A stretch of 64,000 nt of DNA from Nonomuraea cypriaca (lineage in GTDB: Bacteria; Actinomycetota; Actinomycetes; Streptosporangiales; Streptosporangiaceae): the NCBI RefSeq assembly GCF_015645445.1, contig NZ_JADOGI010000027.1:1-64000 (forward strand), written 5' to 3'. Numbering within the stretch: the stretch's first letter is position 1; every line of letters starts with the position of its first letter. The notes beneath the pieces are model-generated. The model was not told where the DNA came from and made no database searches. It saw nothing but the letters and a program-made list of their open reading frames with translations. Of the stretch, positions 41,868-50,097 are shown in pieces. Both the position numbers and the translations under genes were made by a program.

Positions 41868-43630
41868 GCCGGAAGGATCCCGGGGGCCGTACCGGCCGCG
41901 CGTCCCTCTTTCTGCATATCTTTCTCACCCGAGGGCGACCATACGTTCCAGAAATCGGCGTAGCGGCCGCCGCGGCGCAGCAGCTCGTCGTGGCTGCCTT
42001 CCTCCACGATCCGGCCGCCGTCCAGGAAGACGATGCGATCGGCGCGCCGGACGGTCCGCAGCCGATGCGCCACCATCACCACCGTCCGGCCCGCCATCAG
42101 GCGCTCGATGCCGTCGTGGACGGCCGCCTCGTTCACCGGGTCCAGTGCGGAGGTCACCTCGTCCAGCAGCACGATGGGCGCGTTCTTCAGCAGCGCTCGC
42201 GCGATCGAGACCCGCTGGCGCTCGCCACCCGACAGCAGCGCGCCGCCCTCGCCGACATTCGCCGCCCATCCGCCGGGCAGTCGCTCGATCACCTCGTCCA
42301 ACCGCGCCGCGGTCGCCGCCGCCCGCACCTCTGCTTCGCCGGCGTCGGGACGGCCGAGACGCACGTTCTCCTCGATCGTGCCGTCGAAGAGATAGACATC
42401 CTGGAAGACGATGGCGATCCGCGCCATCAACACCTCAGTGCTGATCGCGCGTACGTCCACACCTCCCACGCGCACCACACCCGCGTCCACGTCGTAGAAC
42501 CGCGCGAGCAACTGCAGCAAGGTGCTCTTTCCCGCACCCGACGGCCCGACAACGGCAAGCCGCTGACCCTCCGGCACGGACAACGACACGTCGTCGATCA
42601 CCGTGCGGTCGCCATACTGGAAGGCTACGGACTCGAACTCCAGGTCATGGCGTTCCGGCCGGATCGGTTCGCGAGGTTCCCGCAGCGGCTCGGTGCGCAA
42701 CACCGTGTCGAGCCTCGCCAGCTCGGAACGTGCGCCGCGGAGTCCGCCACCGATTTCCGCCAGCGACAGCAGCGGATCCGCGCAGCGGGCGGCCAGCACC
42801 AGGATCGTCAGAACCTCCGCCGCACCGATATCCCCGCCGAGCGCGAGATAGGCGCCCAGGACCAGCAGAACGGTGAACATCGCCTGCACCGTGAGCGTCA
42901 GGCCCACTACGCCGGGCAGCGCCGACAGCGTGGAACGGCGGGACGCGTGCTGGACCTCCCGCAAGGAGTCGTCGAGCAACCGGAAGCGTTCGGCGGTCCG
43001 GCCGCCGGCGCGCAGCACCGGCTGGGCCTGGAGATACTCGACGACCCGCCCGGTGGCCTCATGGCCGCGTTCGGCGCTCTCCGCGTCGCCGGCGGCCGTC
43101 GAACGTCCCGTCCAGATCTGGATGGCGGCGACGATCGGGACGGCGGCCAACGCGGCCAACCCCATGCGCCCATTGAAGGCGAGCATCACGGCAATGATCG
43201 TCAGGGGAGTCACACAGGCGGAGATGAACGGTGCCAGCAGATGCGCCACCACGCCCATCGCCTGCAGGAGGCCGCGGCTGGCCATGACGGACACCTCCCC
43301 GACCCGGCCTGAGCTGTACCAGCCGATGGGCAGCCGGGCCAGATGATCGCCGAGCCGGTGATACATGCCACGCAACATCGTCGTGCCCACGCGCATACCG
43401 GACAGGTCGCTGGTGTAGCGCAGCACCGCGTAGACCGCGACCGCGGCCCCGAACGCGATCAGCCAGGGCACGGCATCTCCGGGCGCGCTCCCGAACAGTG
43501 CCCGCAGCACCGGAACCAGCAGCGCGTAGGACGAACCCTCGGCTATCGCCGTTATCGTCATCAGGACCATGGTGCGACGCATCGGCACGGCGTACTCGTG
43601 TCCGAGCACGCGCAGCAGCATTCGAATCAT
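41864..43630 (-). CDS. ABC transporter, fused permease-ATPase half (second subunit)
   Basis: A 588-residue half-transporter: six membrane helices (about 1-300) followed by an ATPase domain. Walker A is VGPSGAGKSTLLQLL, the signature LSGGERQRVSIARALL, Walker B IVLLDEVTSALDP and the H-loop VMVAHRL. Its start overlaps the first subunit's stop by four bases, so the two form a heterodimer. The pair resembles YbtP/YbtQ and IrtA/IrtB siderophore transporters, but lacks the IrtA ferric-reductase-like domain; direction and substrate are unproven. Confidence 0.9.
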   Translation of the reverse strand: MIRMLLRVLGHEYAVPMRRTMVLMTITAIAEGSSYALLVPVLRALFGSAPGDAVPWLIAFGAAVAVYAVLRYTSDLSGMRVGTTMLRGMYHRLGDHLARLPIGWYSSGRVGEVSVMASRGLLQAMGVVAHLLAPFISACVTPLTIIAVMLAFNGRMGLAALAAVPIVAAIQIWTGRSTAAGDAESAERGHEATGRVVEYLQAQPVLRAGGRTAERFRLLDDSLREVQHASRRSTLSALPGVVGLTLTVQAMFTVLLVLGAYLALGGDIGAAEVLTILVLAARCADPLLSLAEIGGGLRGARSELARLDTVLRTEPLREPREPIRPERHDLEFESVAFQYGDRTVIDDVSLSVPEGQRLAVVGPSGAGKSTLLQLLARFYDVDAGVVRVGGVDVRAISTEVLMARIAIVFQDVYLFDGTIEENVRLGRPDAGEAEVRAAATAARLDEVIERLPGGWAANVGEGGALLSGGERQRVSIARALLKNAPIVLLDEVTSALDPVNEAAVHDGIERLMAGRTVVMVAHRLRTVRRADRIVFLDGGRIVEEGSHDELLRRGGRYADFWNVWSPSGEKDMQKEGRAAGTAPGILPA

Positions 43631-45444
43631 CGGAGCTCCTCTCCTTGCGGTACGCCATCGATCGCCGATCGGTGGGACTGCCAGAACTCGGCGAACTTTC
43701 CGTTCTGTTCCAGCAGCTCGGCGGGCCTGCCACGTTCGACGATCGACCCGTTCTCCAGCACCGCGACGGTGTCGGCGTCGGCGACCGTCTCCAGGCGATG
43801 GGCGATGACCAGGATCGTCCGATCGCCCTCCAGCGTCGCCAGGGCCCGCCGGACCGCCTGTTCGGTCTGCGGGTCGGCGAAGGAGGTCGCCTCGTCGAGC
43901 ACCAGGATGGGTGTGTTGGCGAGCAGTGCGCGGGCGAGCGAGATCCGCTGTGCCTCGCCACCCGACAGTCCGGCGTCTTCACCGATCACCGTTTCGTATC
44001 CGCGCGGCAGCTCCAGGATTCGATCGTGAACATTCGCCAGCCGGGCGGCGCGAACCACGTCATCGGGATCGGCGTGCGGTACCGCCAGCGCGATGTTGTC
44101 CGCGACCGACGCGCGCAGCAGGCGAACGTCCTGGAAGACGAAGGAGACCATCCGGTAGAGCTCCCGGCTGTCGATCTCGCGCAGATCGACACCGCCCAGG
44201 ACGACCGAACCGTGGGTCGGGTCGAAGAACCGCGGCAACAGCTGAACCAGCGTGGACTTGCCGCTGCCCGACGGCCCGACGATCGCGGTGATCGTCCCCG
44301 GCTCGAGCACCAGGTCGATCCCGCGCAGCACTTCGTGATCGGCTTCGTAACCGAATCGGACGTCACGCAGCTCCACCCGATGACCCTGCGGTGTGACCGG
44401 GTGCGCGGGCTCCGGTAGCGACCGCACCCCGAGCACGTCCCTGATCCGTCCGACCGCGCGACCGGCGGCCTGGATATCGTCGAAGCCGTGGCCGAGGGCC
44501 GCCACCGGTGCGGTCAGGCCCAGGCCGAGCAGCAGGAAGGGCAGCAGGCCGGCCGGCGCCATGCCACCGGTCGTGATCAGAGCCGCACCGCCGATCAGCA
44601 CGACCAGCAGCACGAACGGCGGCGACAGCGCCAGCTGCATCCCGGCGGCGATCGGGGACATGCCACGTACCCACCGGGAGAAGATGCCGACGAAATCGTC
44701 CGCGGCCGTGCGGAACCTGCGGTGGGCGCGCTCGGACCCGCCGAACGCCTTGACCACCGAGATGCCCTGGACGAACTCGACGACGGAACTCGCGATCCGT
44801 CCCATGGCCGCATCGAACTCCTCCTGCTCGAGCAGCCGGGTCGGGGCCATCATCAGGGGGACCAGCGCCACTGCCAGCACCACCGGGATCAGCGTGATCA
44901 GCGTGAGCCGCCAGTCGATGGTGAACAGGTAGACCAGCGACACCAGCGGCACCACGAATGCGGAGACGAGCTCGCCGGGGGTGTGGGCGATGAACGGGTG
45001 GACGGCGCTCACGTCCTCCCCCACCACCTTCGCCAGCTCGCCGGTCCGGCGCCGGGAGAACCAGCCAATCGGTACGCGCCCCAGCCGTGCGGCCAGTTGC
45101 CGGCGGAACGACAGTTGCACCTGACCGTCGAGAATGTGCCCGAGTCCGGACGACGCGGCCGTGAACAGCAGTCGTACGAACAAGCCGGCCGCACCCGCGA
45201 TCACCACGAACCAGACATGACCCTGATCAATGGGGCCGGGCGACAACAGAACGCGGCCCAGTTCGACGACCGCCAGCAGCGGCGCCAGACCCGCGACGGC
45301 GCCGATCAGCTGCAGGATGACAACGGCGGCGAAACTCCATCCGTGCGGGCGCAGCAGCTCTGCCATGCTCTGTCCCGCCGCGGGATCGGCATCCGGTGGT
45401 GGGGTGGACTGCTCCCCCGCCTGCGCGAGGTCGGTCGTCGTCAT
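43627..45444 (-). CDS. ABC transporter, fused permease-ATPase half (first subunit)
   Basis: A 605-residue half-transporter with six membrane helices and an ATPase domain carrying VGPSGSGKSTLVQLL (Walker A), LSGGEAQRISLARALL (signature), ILVLDEATSFADP (Walker B) and LVIAHRL. The first 20 residues are hydrophilic. The ATG at 45444 follows GGGAGAG. It is 44 bases after a cupin gene on the same strand, so the probable operon order is MFS, cupin, ABC, ABC, TAP-like hydrolase. Confidence 0.9.
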   Translation of the reverse strand: MTTTDLAQAGEQSTPPPDADPAAGQSMAELLRPHGWSFAAVVILQLIGAVAGLAPLLAVVELGRVLLSPGPIDQGHVWFVVIAGAAGLFVRLLFTAASSGLGHILDGQVQLSFRRQLAARLGRVPIGWFSRRRTGELAKVVGEDVSAVHPFIAHTPGELVSAFVVPLVSLVYLFTIDWRLTLITLIPVVLAVALVPLMMAPTRLLEQEEFDAAMGRIASSVVEFVQGISVVKAFGGSERAHRRFRTAADDFVGIFSRWVRGMSPIAAGMQLALSPPFVLLVVLIGGAALITTGGMAPAGLLPFLLLGLGLTAPVAALGHGFDDIQAAGRAVGRIRDVLGVRSLPEPAHPVTPQGHRVELRDVRFGYEADHEVLRGIDLVLEPGTITAIVGPSGSGKSTLVQLLPRFFDPTHGSVVLGGVDLREIDSRELYRMVSFVFQDVRLLRASVADNIALAVPHADPDDVVRAARLANVHDRILELPRGYETVIGEDAGLSGGEAQRISLARALLANTPILVLDEATSFADPQTEQAVRRALATLEGDRTILVIAHRLETVADADTVAVLENGSIVERGRPAELLEQNGKFAEFWQSHRSAIDGVPQGEELR

Positions 45445-45488
45445 CGCTCTCCCGTCTTCGTCGATCTCGTCGTGGGCAGGCACAGGGC

Positions 45489-45878
45489 CTAGGCTTCTGT
45501 TCGCTTCTCCAGCCGGCTGCCACGCGGCAGGGTGACGGCCATGATGTTGCTGGGGATGTCCAGCTCGATGCGGTGCCATCGCCCGCGCGGGACGATGGCG
45601 GCGGTTCCGGCGATCAGCCTGATCTCTTCCTCCTGTTGTCCCGGCCGCTCCGGACGGAGGTAGAGGCGTATCTTCCCGATGAGGCAGGACACGATCTCCT
45701 CTGCCTCGGGGTGGACTTCCCAGTGGTCGGCGTGGACGTCGGCGCCGGTCTTCGCATGGAAGGCCGTCAGCTGCCAGCCGTCCTGGTCGGAGTCCATCGG
45801 TCTCTTCCCTGCGTGGATCTCGCCGCCTTGGTGGAGGTGGAGAAAGGACGCGAAGAGATCGATCGGGGTAGCGGTCAT
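45489..45878 (-). CDS. Cupin-domain protein
   Basis: A 129-residue single-domain cupin. The two motifs are present: HADHWEVHPEAEEIVSCLIG (motif 1, His and Glu ligands) and AAIVPRGRWHRIELDIP (motif 2, His). Such proteins bind a metal and may act as small enzymes or ligand binders. It lies between the MFS gene and the ABC pair. A longer version from 45932 is possible, but the internal ATG has the better upstream AAGG. Confidence 0.75.
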   Translation of the reverse strand: MTATPIDLFASFLHLHQGGEIHAGKRPMDSDQDGWQLTAFHAKTGADVHADHWEVHPEAEEIVSCLIGKIRLYLRPERPGQQEEEIRLIAGTAAIVPRGRWHRIELDIPSNIMAVTLPRGSRLEKRTEA

Positions 45879-45906
45879 GCCGGCACGACCTTCCTGTGGT
45901 GATCTT

Positions 45907-46961
45907 TCAACTGGTGGTGGATTGCCGGTCATGGCGCTGCTCAGCCCGTGATGGCGGGCTGGCCCGGCGCAGGACGGTGAGGGCGATGAGGACGGAGCCG
46001 GCGACCACGCCGAGGGCGAGCGGCAGGAACATGATCCCGGTCAGGGCCGGCCCGATCCCGAGCACCTGTTGCAGGTAGAGGGACACGAAGTAGAAGGCCG
46101 TGGCGATGGCTGCCCCGACCAGGAGGGTGTAGGCGTTCGCGCCGGCGACCGAACGGTTGGCGAACAGGCCGAGCCGGATCAGCGGTTCGCGGGCGGTGGT
46201 CCGCTCGACGTGGATGAACGCGGTCAGCAGCACGGCGGCGACCGCCAGGGTCGTCACGGTGATCGGCGAGGTCCACGCATACTGGTCGGTGCGGACGATG
46301 CCGAACACCAGCAGCGTCATGCCCGCCGTGGCCAGGACGGCGCCGAGGACGTCCGGGCGGCCACCGCGAACCGGGGGCGGGCCGGCGGCAATCCGCCAGG
46401 TCAGGGCCAGCGCGCAGGCGGCCATCGGCACGTTCACGAACATCACCCAGCGCCAGCTCGCGTACTCGGTGAGCAGGCCGCCGATCAGGACACCGAGGGC
46501 GCCCCCGGCGGCGTTCATCGCGCTCCATACTCCGAGGCCCGGACGCGGGCCCTGCCCGTGGGGAACGTCACGGCCAGCAGCGCCAGCGCGGCCGCCCCGA
46601 TGCCCTGTGCGGCACGGGCGGCTACCAGATGGCCGGGTTCCTGGGCGAAGCCGCCGAGGAGTGAGGCGAGGCCGAACAGGCCGAGCCCGAGCAGCAGGAC
46701 CCGCTTGCGACCGTACCGGTCGGCGGCCTTGCCACCCAGCAGGAGCAGCCCGCCGAAGGTGAGGGCGTAGGCGTGGATCACCCAGGTCAGGCCCACCGCG
46801 CTGAAGCCGAGGCCGGCAGCGATCTGCGGGAGTCCGACGTTCACGACCGACAGGTCAAGCGACACCATGAACTGCACGACGGCCACCGCGGCGAGAGTGA
46901 CCATCTCCGGGCTCACGTTGCGGAACCCGCCCTTGACTCGGATCGTGTGCATGCCCGACAT
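45907..46961 (-). pseudogene. DHA2-type MFS exporter with frameshift and early end
   Basis: The first frame (46961-46515) encodes helices 1-4: VAVVQFMVSLDLSVVNVGLP, LLLLGGKAADRYGRKRVLLL. It then drifts into a stop after RARVRASEYGAR. The second frame starts at the ATG at 46518 and resumes with LGVLIGGLLTEYASWRWVMF and helices 5-9. Between them LGVWSAMNAAGG can be read if one base is added or removed near 46535. The two frames also overlap as ATGA, so coupled translation of two halves cannot be excluded. The C-terminus ends about 150 residues short of a normal 14-helix pump. Confidence 0.65.
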
Positions 46962-47157
46962 CGTGGTATCCGGGCCGGTCAGCGGTCATCAGGCCCAGGG
47001 AGACTCCTGCGCCTGGCACCTGGGAAGTACGATCGGTCCTCCTACATCGCGGGGAGTAGTGATTTCTTACGACCTGCTGTGAAGACCCCCGGCGACCAAC
47101 CGCGAGCGTGGGGTCACCGCGCCGGCGACCCCGCTTCCTGAGCCATCCGACCTCTGC

Positions 47158-47754
47158 TCATTCCTGGTGCGGTAGGCGCAGTCCTGCGATGAGGAGTTCG
47201 ACGAGCCGGCGTGCGTCGTAGTGGGGATTGTTCTCCGCGCCTATGCAGAGGTTCCCGACGCCGTGCATGAGCTCGAGCGCCTCCACGTCGGAGCGGATCT
47301 CGCCGGAACGGGCTGCGGCGTCGAGCAACTGTGCGCACACGGGCACGAGCCGGTCGAGGAAGTAGGCGTGCAGCGCGTCGAAGCCGGCGTCGTCGGACTG
47401 CAGCGCGGCGGCGAGACCGTGCTTGGTGACCAGGAAGTCGACGAAGAGGTTGATCCATCGCCTTAGTGCGGCGTGGGGAGTCTCGCTGGTCGCCAGCAGG
47501 GCCGGACCCGCCTCGGCGCAGGCCTCGACCTGGTGCCGGTAGACGGCGATGATGAGATCCGCTCGCGTCGGGAAGTGGCGGTAGATCGTGGCCGTCCCGA
47601 CGCCGGCCTTGGCCGCGATGTCGCGTATCGGCGCTTCCACGCCTGACGTGACGAAGATCGCGGCGGCCGCGTCGAGCAGGGTCTTCTCGTTGCGCCGGGC
47701 GTCGGCCCTCTTGGGCCGGGCTGCCTGCCCTGCGCCCCGGTCGCTGTCGTTCAT
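47158..47754 (-). CDS. TetR-family repressor
   Basis: A 198-residue TetR protein. HTH residues 17-60 read RRNEKTLLDAAAAIFVTSGV, then IAAKAGVGTATIYRHFPTRA. The ligand domain has HAALRRWINLFVDFLVTKHG and ALELMHGVGNLCIGAENNP, seen in repressors of oxidoreductase/hydrolase genes. It is divergent from a chlorophyllase-like gene. Two 21-base palindromes in the intergenic region are the probable operators. Confidence 0.9.
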   Translation of the reverse strand: MNDSDRGAGQAARPKRADARRNEKTLLDAAAAIFVTSGVEAPIRDIAAKAGVGTATIYRHFPTRADLIIAVYRHQVEACAEAGPALLATSETPHAALRRWINLFVDFLVTKHGLAAALQSDDAGFDALHAYFLDRLVPVCAQLLDAAARSGEIRSDVEALELMHGVGNLCIGAENNPHYDARRLVELLIAGLRLPHQE

Positions 47755-47784
47755 CACGCCGTTCCCTCCGGTACCGGGCTTGCT

Positions 47785-47830
47785 AAACGGGACAAGGTTC
47801 CGTATCGTCAAACGGGACGGTGTCCCGTTT
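47785..47830. promoter_or_regulatory. Two tandem TetR operators, AAACGGGAC-N3-GTCCCGTTT type
   Basis: The second site, AAACGGGAC-GGT-GTCCCGTTT (47810-47830), is a perfect palindrome. The first, AAACGGGAC-AAG-GTTCCGTAT (47785-47805), matches with two changes. They are 25 bases apart start to start, about two and a half helical turns. They lie between the TetR gene and the hydrolase. Confidence 0.8.
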
Positions 47831-47922
47831 CCTCATGATGCCAGAGCAGGGGTCCGCCAACCAAGCCACGGCCCGGCTGACCCGCCGGGCCACCACACGA
47901 TGAACTGAACGAAGGCACTTCT

Positions 47923-48864
47923 ATGCCCAACTCGAACGTCGCGAACACGCAGAGGTTCGTGACTGCGCCCACCACGGTCGTGTCCGCGAAGCCGGTCGTC
48001 CTGTCCGCCCCGGATCGCGGCGAGGACCTCCAAGTCCGCGTGTCCGCGCCCGCCACCGGCGGCGACCTGCCCATCATCGTCTTCTCGCACGGCTTCGGCT
48101 GGTCGATGAACGGCTACGCCCCGCTGGCGGACTTCTGGGCCGCCCACGGCTTCGTCGTCCTGCAGCCCACCCACCTCGACTCGAGGACACTCGGCCTCCC
48201 CGCCGACGACCCCCGTACACCGCGGATCTGGCGCTTCCGCGTCGAGGACCTCAAGCGCGTCCTCGACGAGCTCGACGTCCTGGAAGCTTCCGTGCCTGGA
48301 CTCAGGGGACGCCTCGACCGCGGCCGCGTCGCTGTGGCCGGCCACTCCTGGGGAGCCCAGACGGCGAGCACGCTGCTGGGCGCGCGAGTCCTCGACTCCG
48401 GCGGCGTTCCCGGGGAGGACATGTCCGACCCCCGTGTCAAGGCGGGTGTGCTGCTCGCCCTGCCCGGCCGGGGCGACGACCTGACACCACTCGCGGCCGA
48501 GAGCCTGCCCTTCATGAACCCGTCCTTCGACGACATGGCCACGCCGGCTCTCATCGTCGCCGGGGACCATGACCGGTCCGCGCTGTCCACTCGGGGGCCG
48601 GACTGGTTCACCGACCCCTACTTCCTCAGTCCGGGGAGCAAGAGCCTGCTCACGCTGTTCGGGGCAGAGCACGCGCTGGGCGGCGTCCCCGGATACGAGG
48701 TCGCGGAAACGACGGACGAGAGCCCCGAACGCGTCGCTCTGGTCCAGCAGCTGACCTGGGCCTACCTGCGCAGCGCCCTCTACCCCGAGGACACCAGCTG
48801 GCGGGCGGCGCGCTCCGCACTGGAGGAAGACCCCCAGCCGCTGGGGAAGCTGCAGAGCAAGTAG
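47923..48864 (+). CDS. Chlorophyllase-like alpha/beta hydrolase
   Basis: A 313-residue hydrolase. IIVFSHGFGWSMNGYAPL (about residues 51-68) is the oxyanion loop, VAVAGHSWGAQTASTLLG (about 137-154) the nucleophile elbow, and LIVAGDHDRS plus GAEHALGG supply Asp and His. The pattern GHSWGAQTAS matches the chlorophyllase/dienelactone-hydrolase-like group that cleaves esters of large hydrophobic compounds. It is presumably induced through the divergent TetR protein. Confidence 0.8.
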   Translation: MPNSNVANTQRFVTAPTTVVSAKPVVLSAPDRGEDLQVRVSAPATGGDLPIIVFSHGFGWSMNGYAPLADFWAAHGFVVLQPTHLDSRTLGLPADDPRTPRIWRFRVEDLKRVLDELDVLEASVPGLRGRLDRGRVAVAGHSWGAQTASTLLGARVLDSGGVPGEDMSDPRVKAGVLLALPGRGDDLTPLAAESLPFMNPSFDDMATPALIVAGDHDRSALSTRGPDWFTDPYFLSPGSKSLLTLFGAEHALGGVPGYEVAETTDESPERVALVQQLTWAYLRSALYPEDTSWRAARSALEEDPQPLGKLQSK

Positions 48865-48957
48865 GCCAGTCCCGCCGCAGACACCGGTTCCCGCAGCGCA
48901 GGGCGCGGGCGGGGCCGGTGCGCGACACAGACAAGCGGCCCCCCGGGATGCCTCCGG

Positions 48958-49311
48958 ACGCGGGCCGAGCACGCATGGCTGTTCGATCACCTCATGCCGA
49001 TCGGCGGCGATCCGGGCGGACCCGCGTACGAAGGGTGGACGCTGCTCTCCGCCCTCGCCGCCCAGACCCGGCGACTGCGGCTCGGCGTGCTGGTGAGCAG
49101 TAACCGGTTCCGACCGCCCGCGATGCTGGCCAAGATCGCCACGACCGTCGACATCGTCTCCGGCGGACGGCTCGAGTTCGGCATCGGCGTCGGCTCACGC
49201 CCCAGCCATCCCCTGGCCGGCTTCCGGCACATCGTCTTCGGACTGCCGGCGCCCTGCCCCGCCAACGTCGCACGGTGGGTCACCGACGAGCTCATCACCA
49301 AAGATCGCTAG
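48958..49311 (+). pseudogene. Luciferase-like (LLM) flavin monooxygenase, truncated remnant
   Basis: The frame reads AEHAWLFDHLMPIGGDPGG, EGWTLLSALAAQTRRLRLGV and LAKIATTVDIVSGGRLEFGI with GVGSRPSHPLA. These are the early barrel strands of F420- or FMN-dependent LLM monooxygenases. It then jumps directly to a C-terminal-like end, VARWVTDELITKDR. The N-terminal strand and the middle 150 or so residues are missing and no start codon is present. Confidence 0.7.
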
Positions 49312-49331
49312 CCGGGCGGGGCAGAGGGGGG

Positions 49332-49922
49332 TCAGTCGGAGGGGACGATCGCCGCCGAGGCGTGCAGGTAGCGCAGGAGGTCGTCGACGAGGCAGTCAGC
49401 GTCGGCGTTTCCCTTGCCGCCGATCGCGAGGTGCCCGGTCACCGTCAGGTTGATGGCGCCGTGGATCACGGCCTGCAGCAGCGACGTCATCCGTTCGGTG
49501 TCGCCCCGCGGGAGCTCCCCGGCCCGCTGCGCGGCCCCGACGATGGCCAGCAGCGTGCTCCGGCTGGACTCCGCGGCGGCGACCAGGTCCTCGAAGGGGA
49601 CGGACCAGACGCCGAAGACCAACTGGAAGCGGGCCGGATAGGCCAGCGCCCAGGCGACGTACGCCAGCAGGGCCGCGCGGAGCACCTCCTGATCGGGCAG
49701 GTCGCCTTTCCGCAGGGCGGCCACCGCATCGCTCAGCTTCGTCAGCTCCTCCGCGGCGACGCCGGCGAGCAGGGCCTCCTTGTTGGCGAAGTGCTTGTAC
49801 GGGGCGTTGTGGGATACGCCGGCGCGGTGGCTGACCTCTCGCAGAGTGACGGACTCCGGCCCACCCGCGTCGAGGAGGTCGGCCGCCGCGGCAATGAGCA
49901 GTTCGCGTGTATGCGGAGGCAC
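49332..49922 (-). CDS. TetR-family repressor
   Basis: About 196 residues. The HTH is RELLIAAAADLLDAGGPESV then REVSHRAGVSHNAPYKHFAN. The ligand domain has LLAYVAWALAYPARFQLVFG and MTSLLQAVIHGAINLTVTGH, as in TetR_C_13-type regulators. The GTG at 49922 (VPPHTRE) is chosen; the frame stays open to a start at 49967, but that would cross the operator. It is divergent from the MMPL transporter gene. Confidence 0.85.
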   Translation of the reverse strand: MPPHTRELLIAAAADLLDAGGPESVTLREVSHRAGVSHNAPYKHFANKEALLAGVAAEELTKLSDAVAALRKGDLPDQEVLRAALLAYVAWALAYPARFQLVFGVWSVPFEDLVAAAESSRSTLLAIVGAAQRAGELPRGDTERMTSLLQAVIHGAINLTVTGHLAIGGKGNADADCLVDDLLRYLHASAAIVPSD

Positions 49923-49948
49923 GTTCCGACTATACCGCGCGGAACGGC

Positions 49949-50000
49949 GGAGGTTGACATTGTCCACCTCCGGCGCTTAGGTTGACGCCGTCAACCTTAG
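49949..50000. promoter_or_regulatory. Two operators for the TetR/MMPL pair
   Basis: Site 1 (49949-49971) is GGAGGTTGAC-ATT-GTCCACCTCC with one mismatch pair. Site 2 (49979-49997) is AGGTTGAC-GCC-GTCAACCT, perfect, and extends with one mismatch. Both share the core AGGTTGAC-N3-GT. They lie between the divergent TetR and MMPL genes, centred 28 bases apart. Confidence 0.75.
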
Positions 50001-50097
50001 CTGGCCCTGGGGCCGGAGCGACGTTGTCCGTCGAGCCGTTGATCAGAACCGCCTCGGATCCGCTTCGTTCACATGTGACTACTCGGGAGGCATCGCC

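Noticed and set aside
39616-46961. Cluster as a natural-product biosynthetic gene cluster
   Set aside because: No PKS, NRPS, terpene, RiPP or other core enzyme occurs in the window; only transport, peptidase and regulatory genes.
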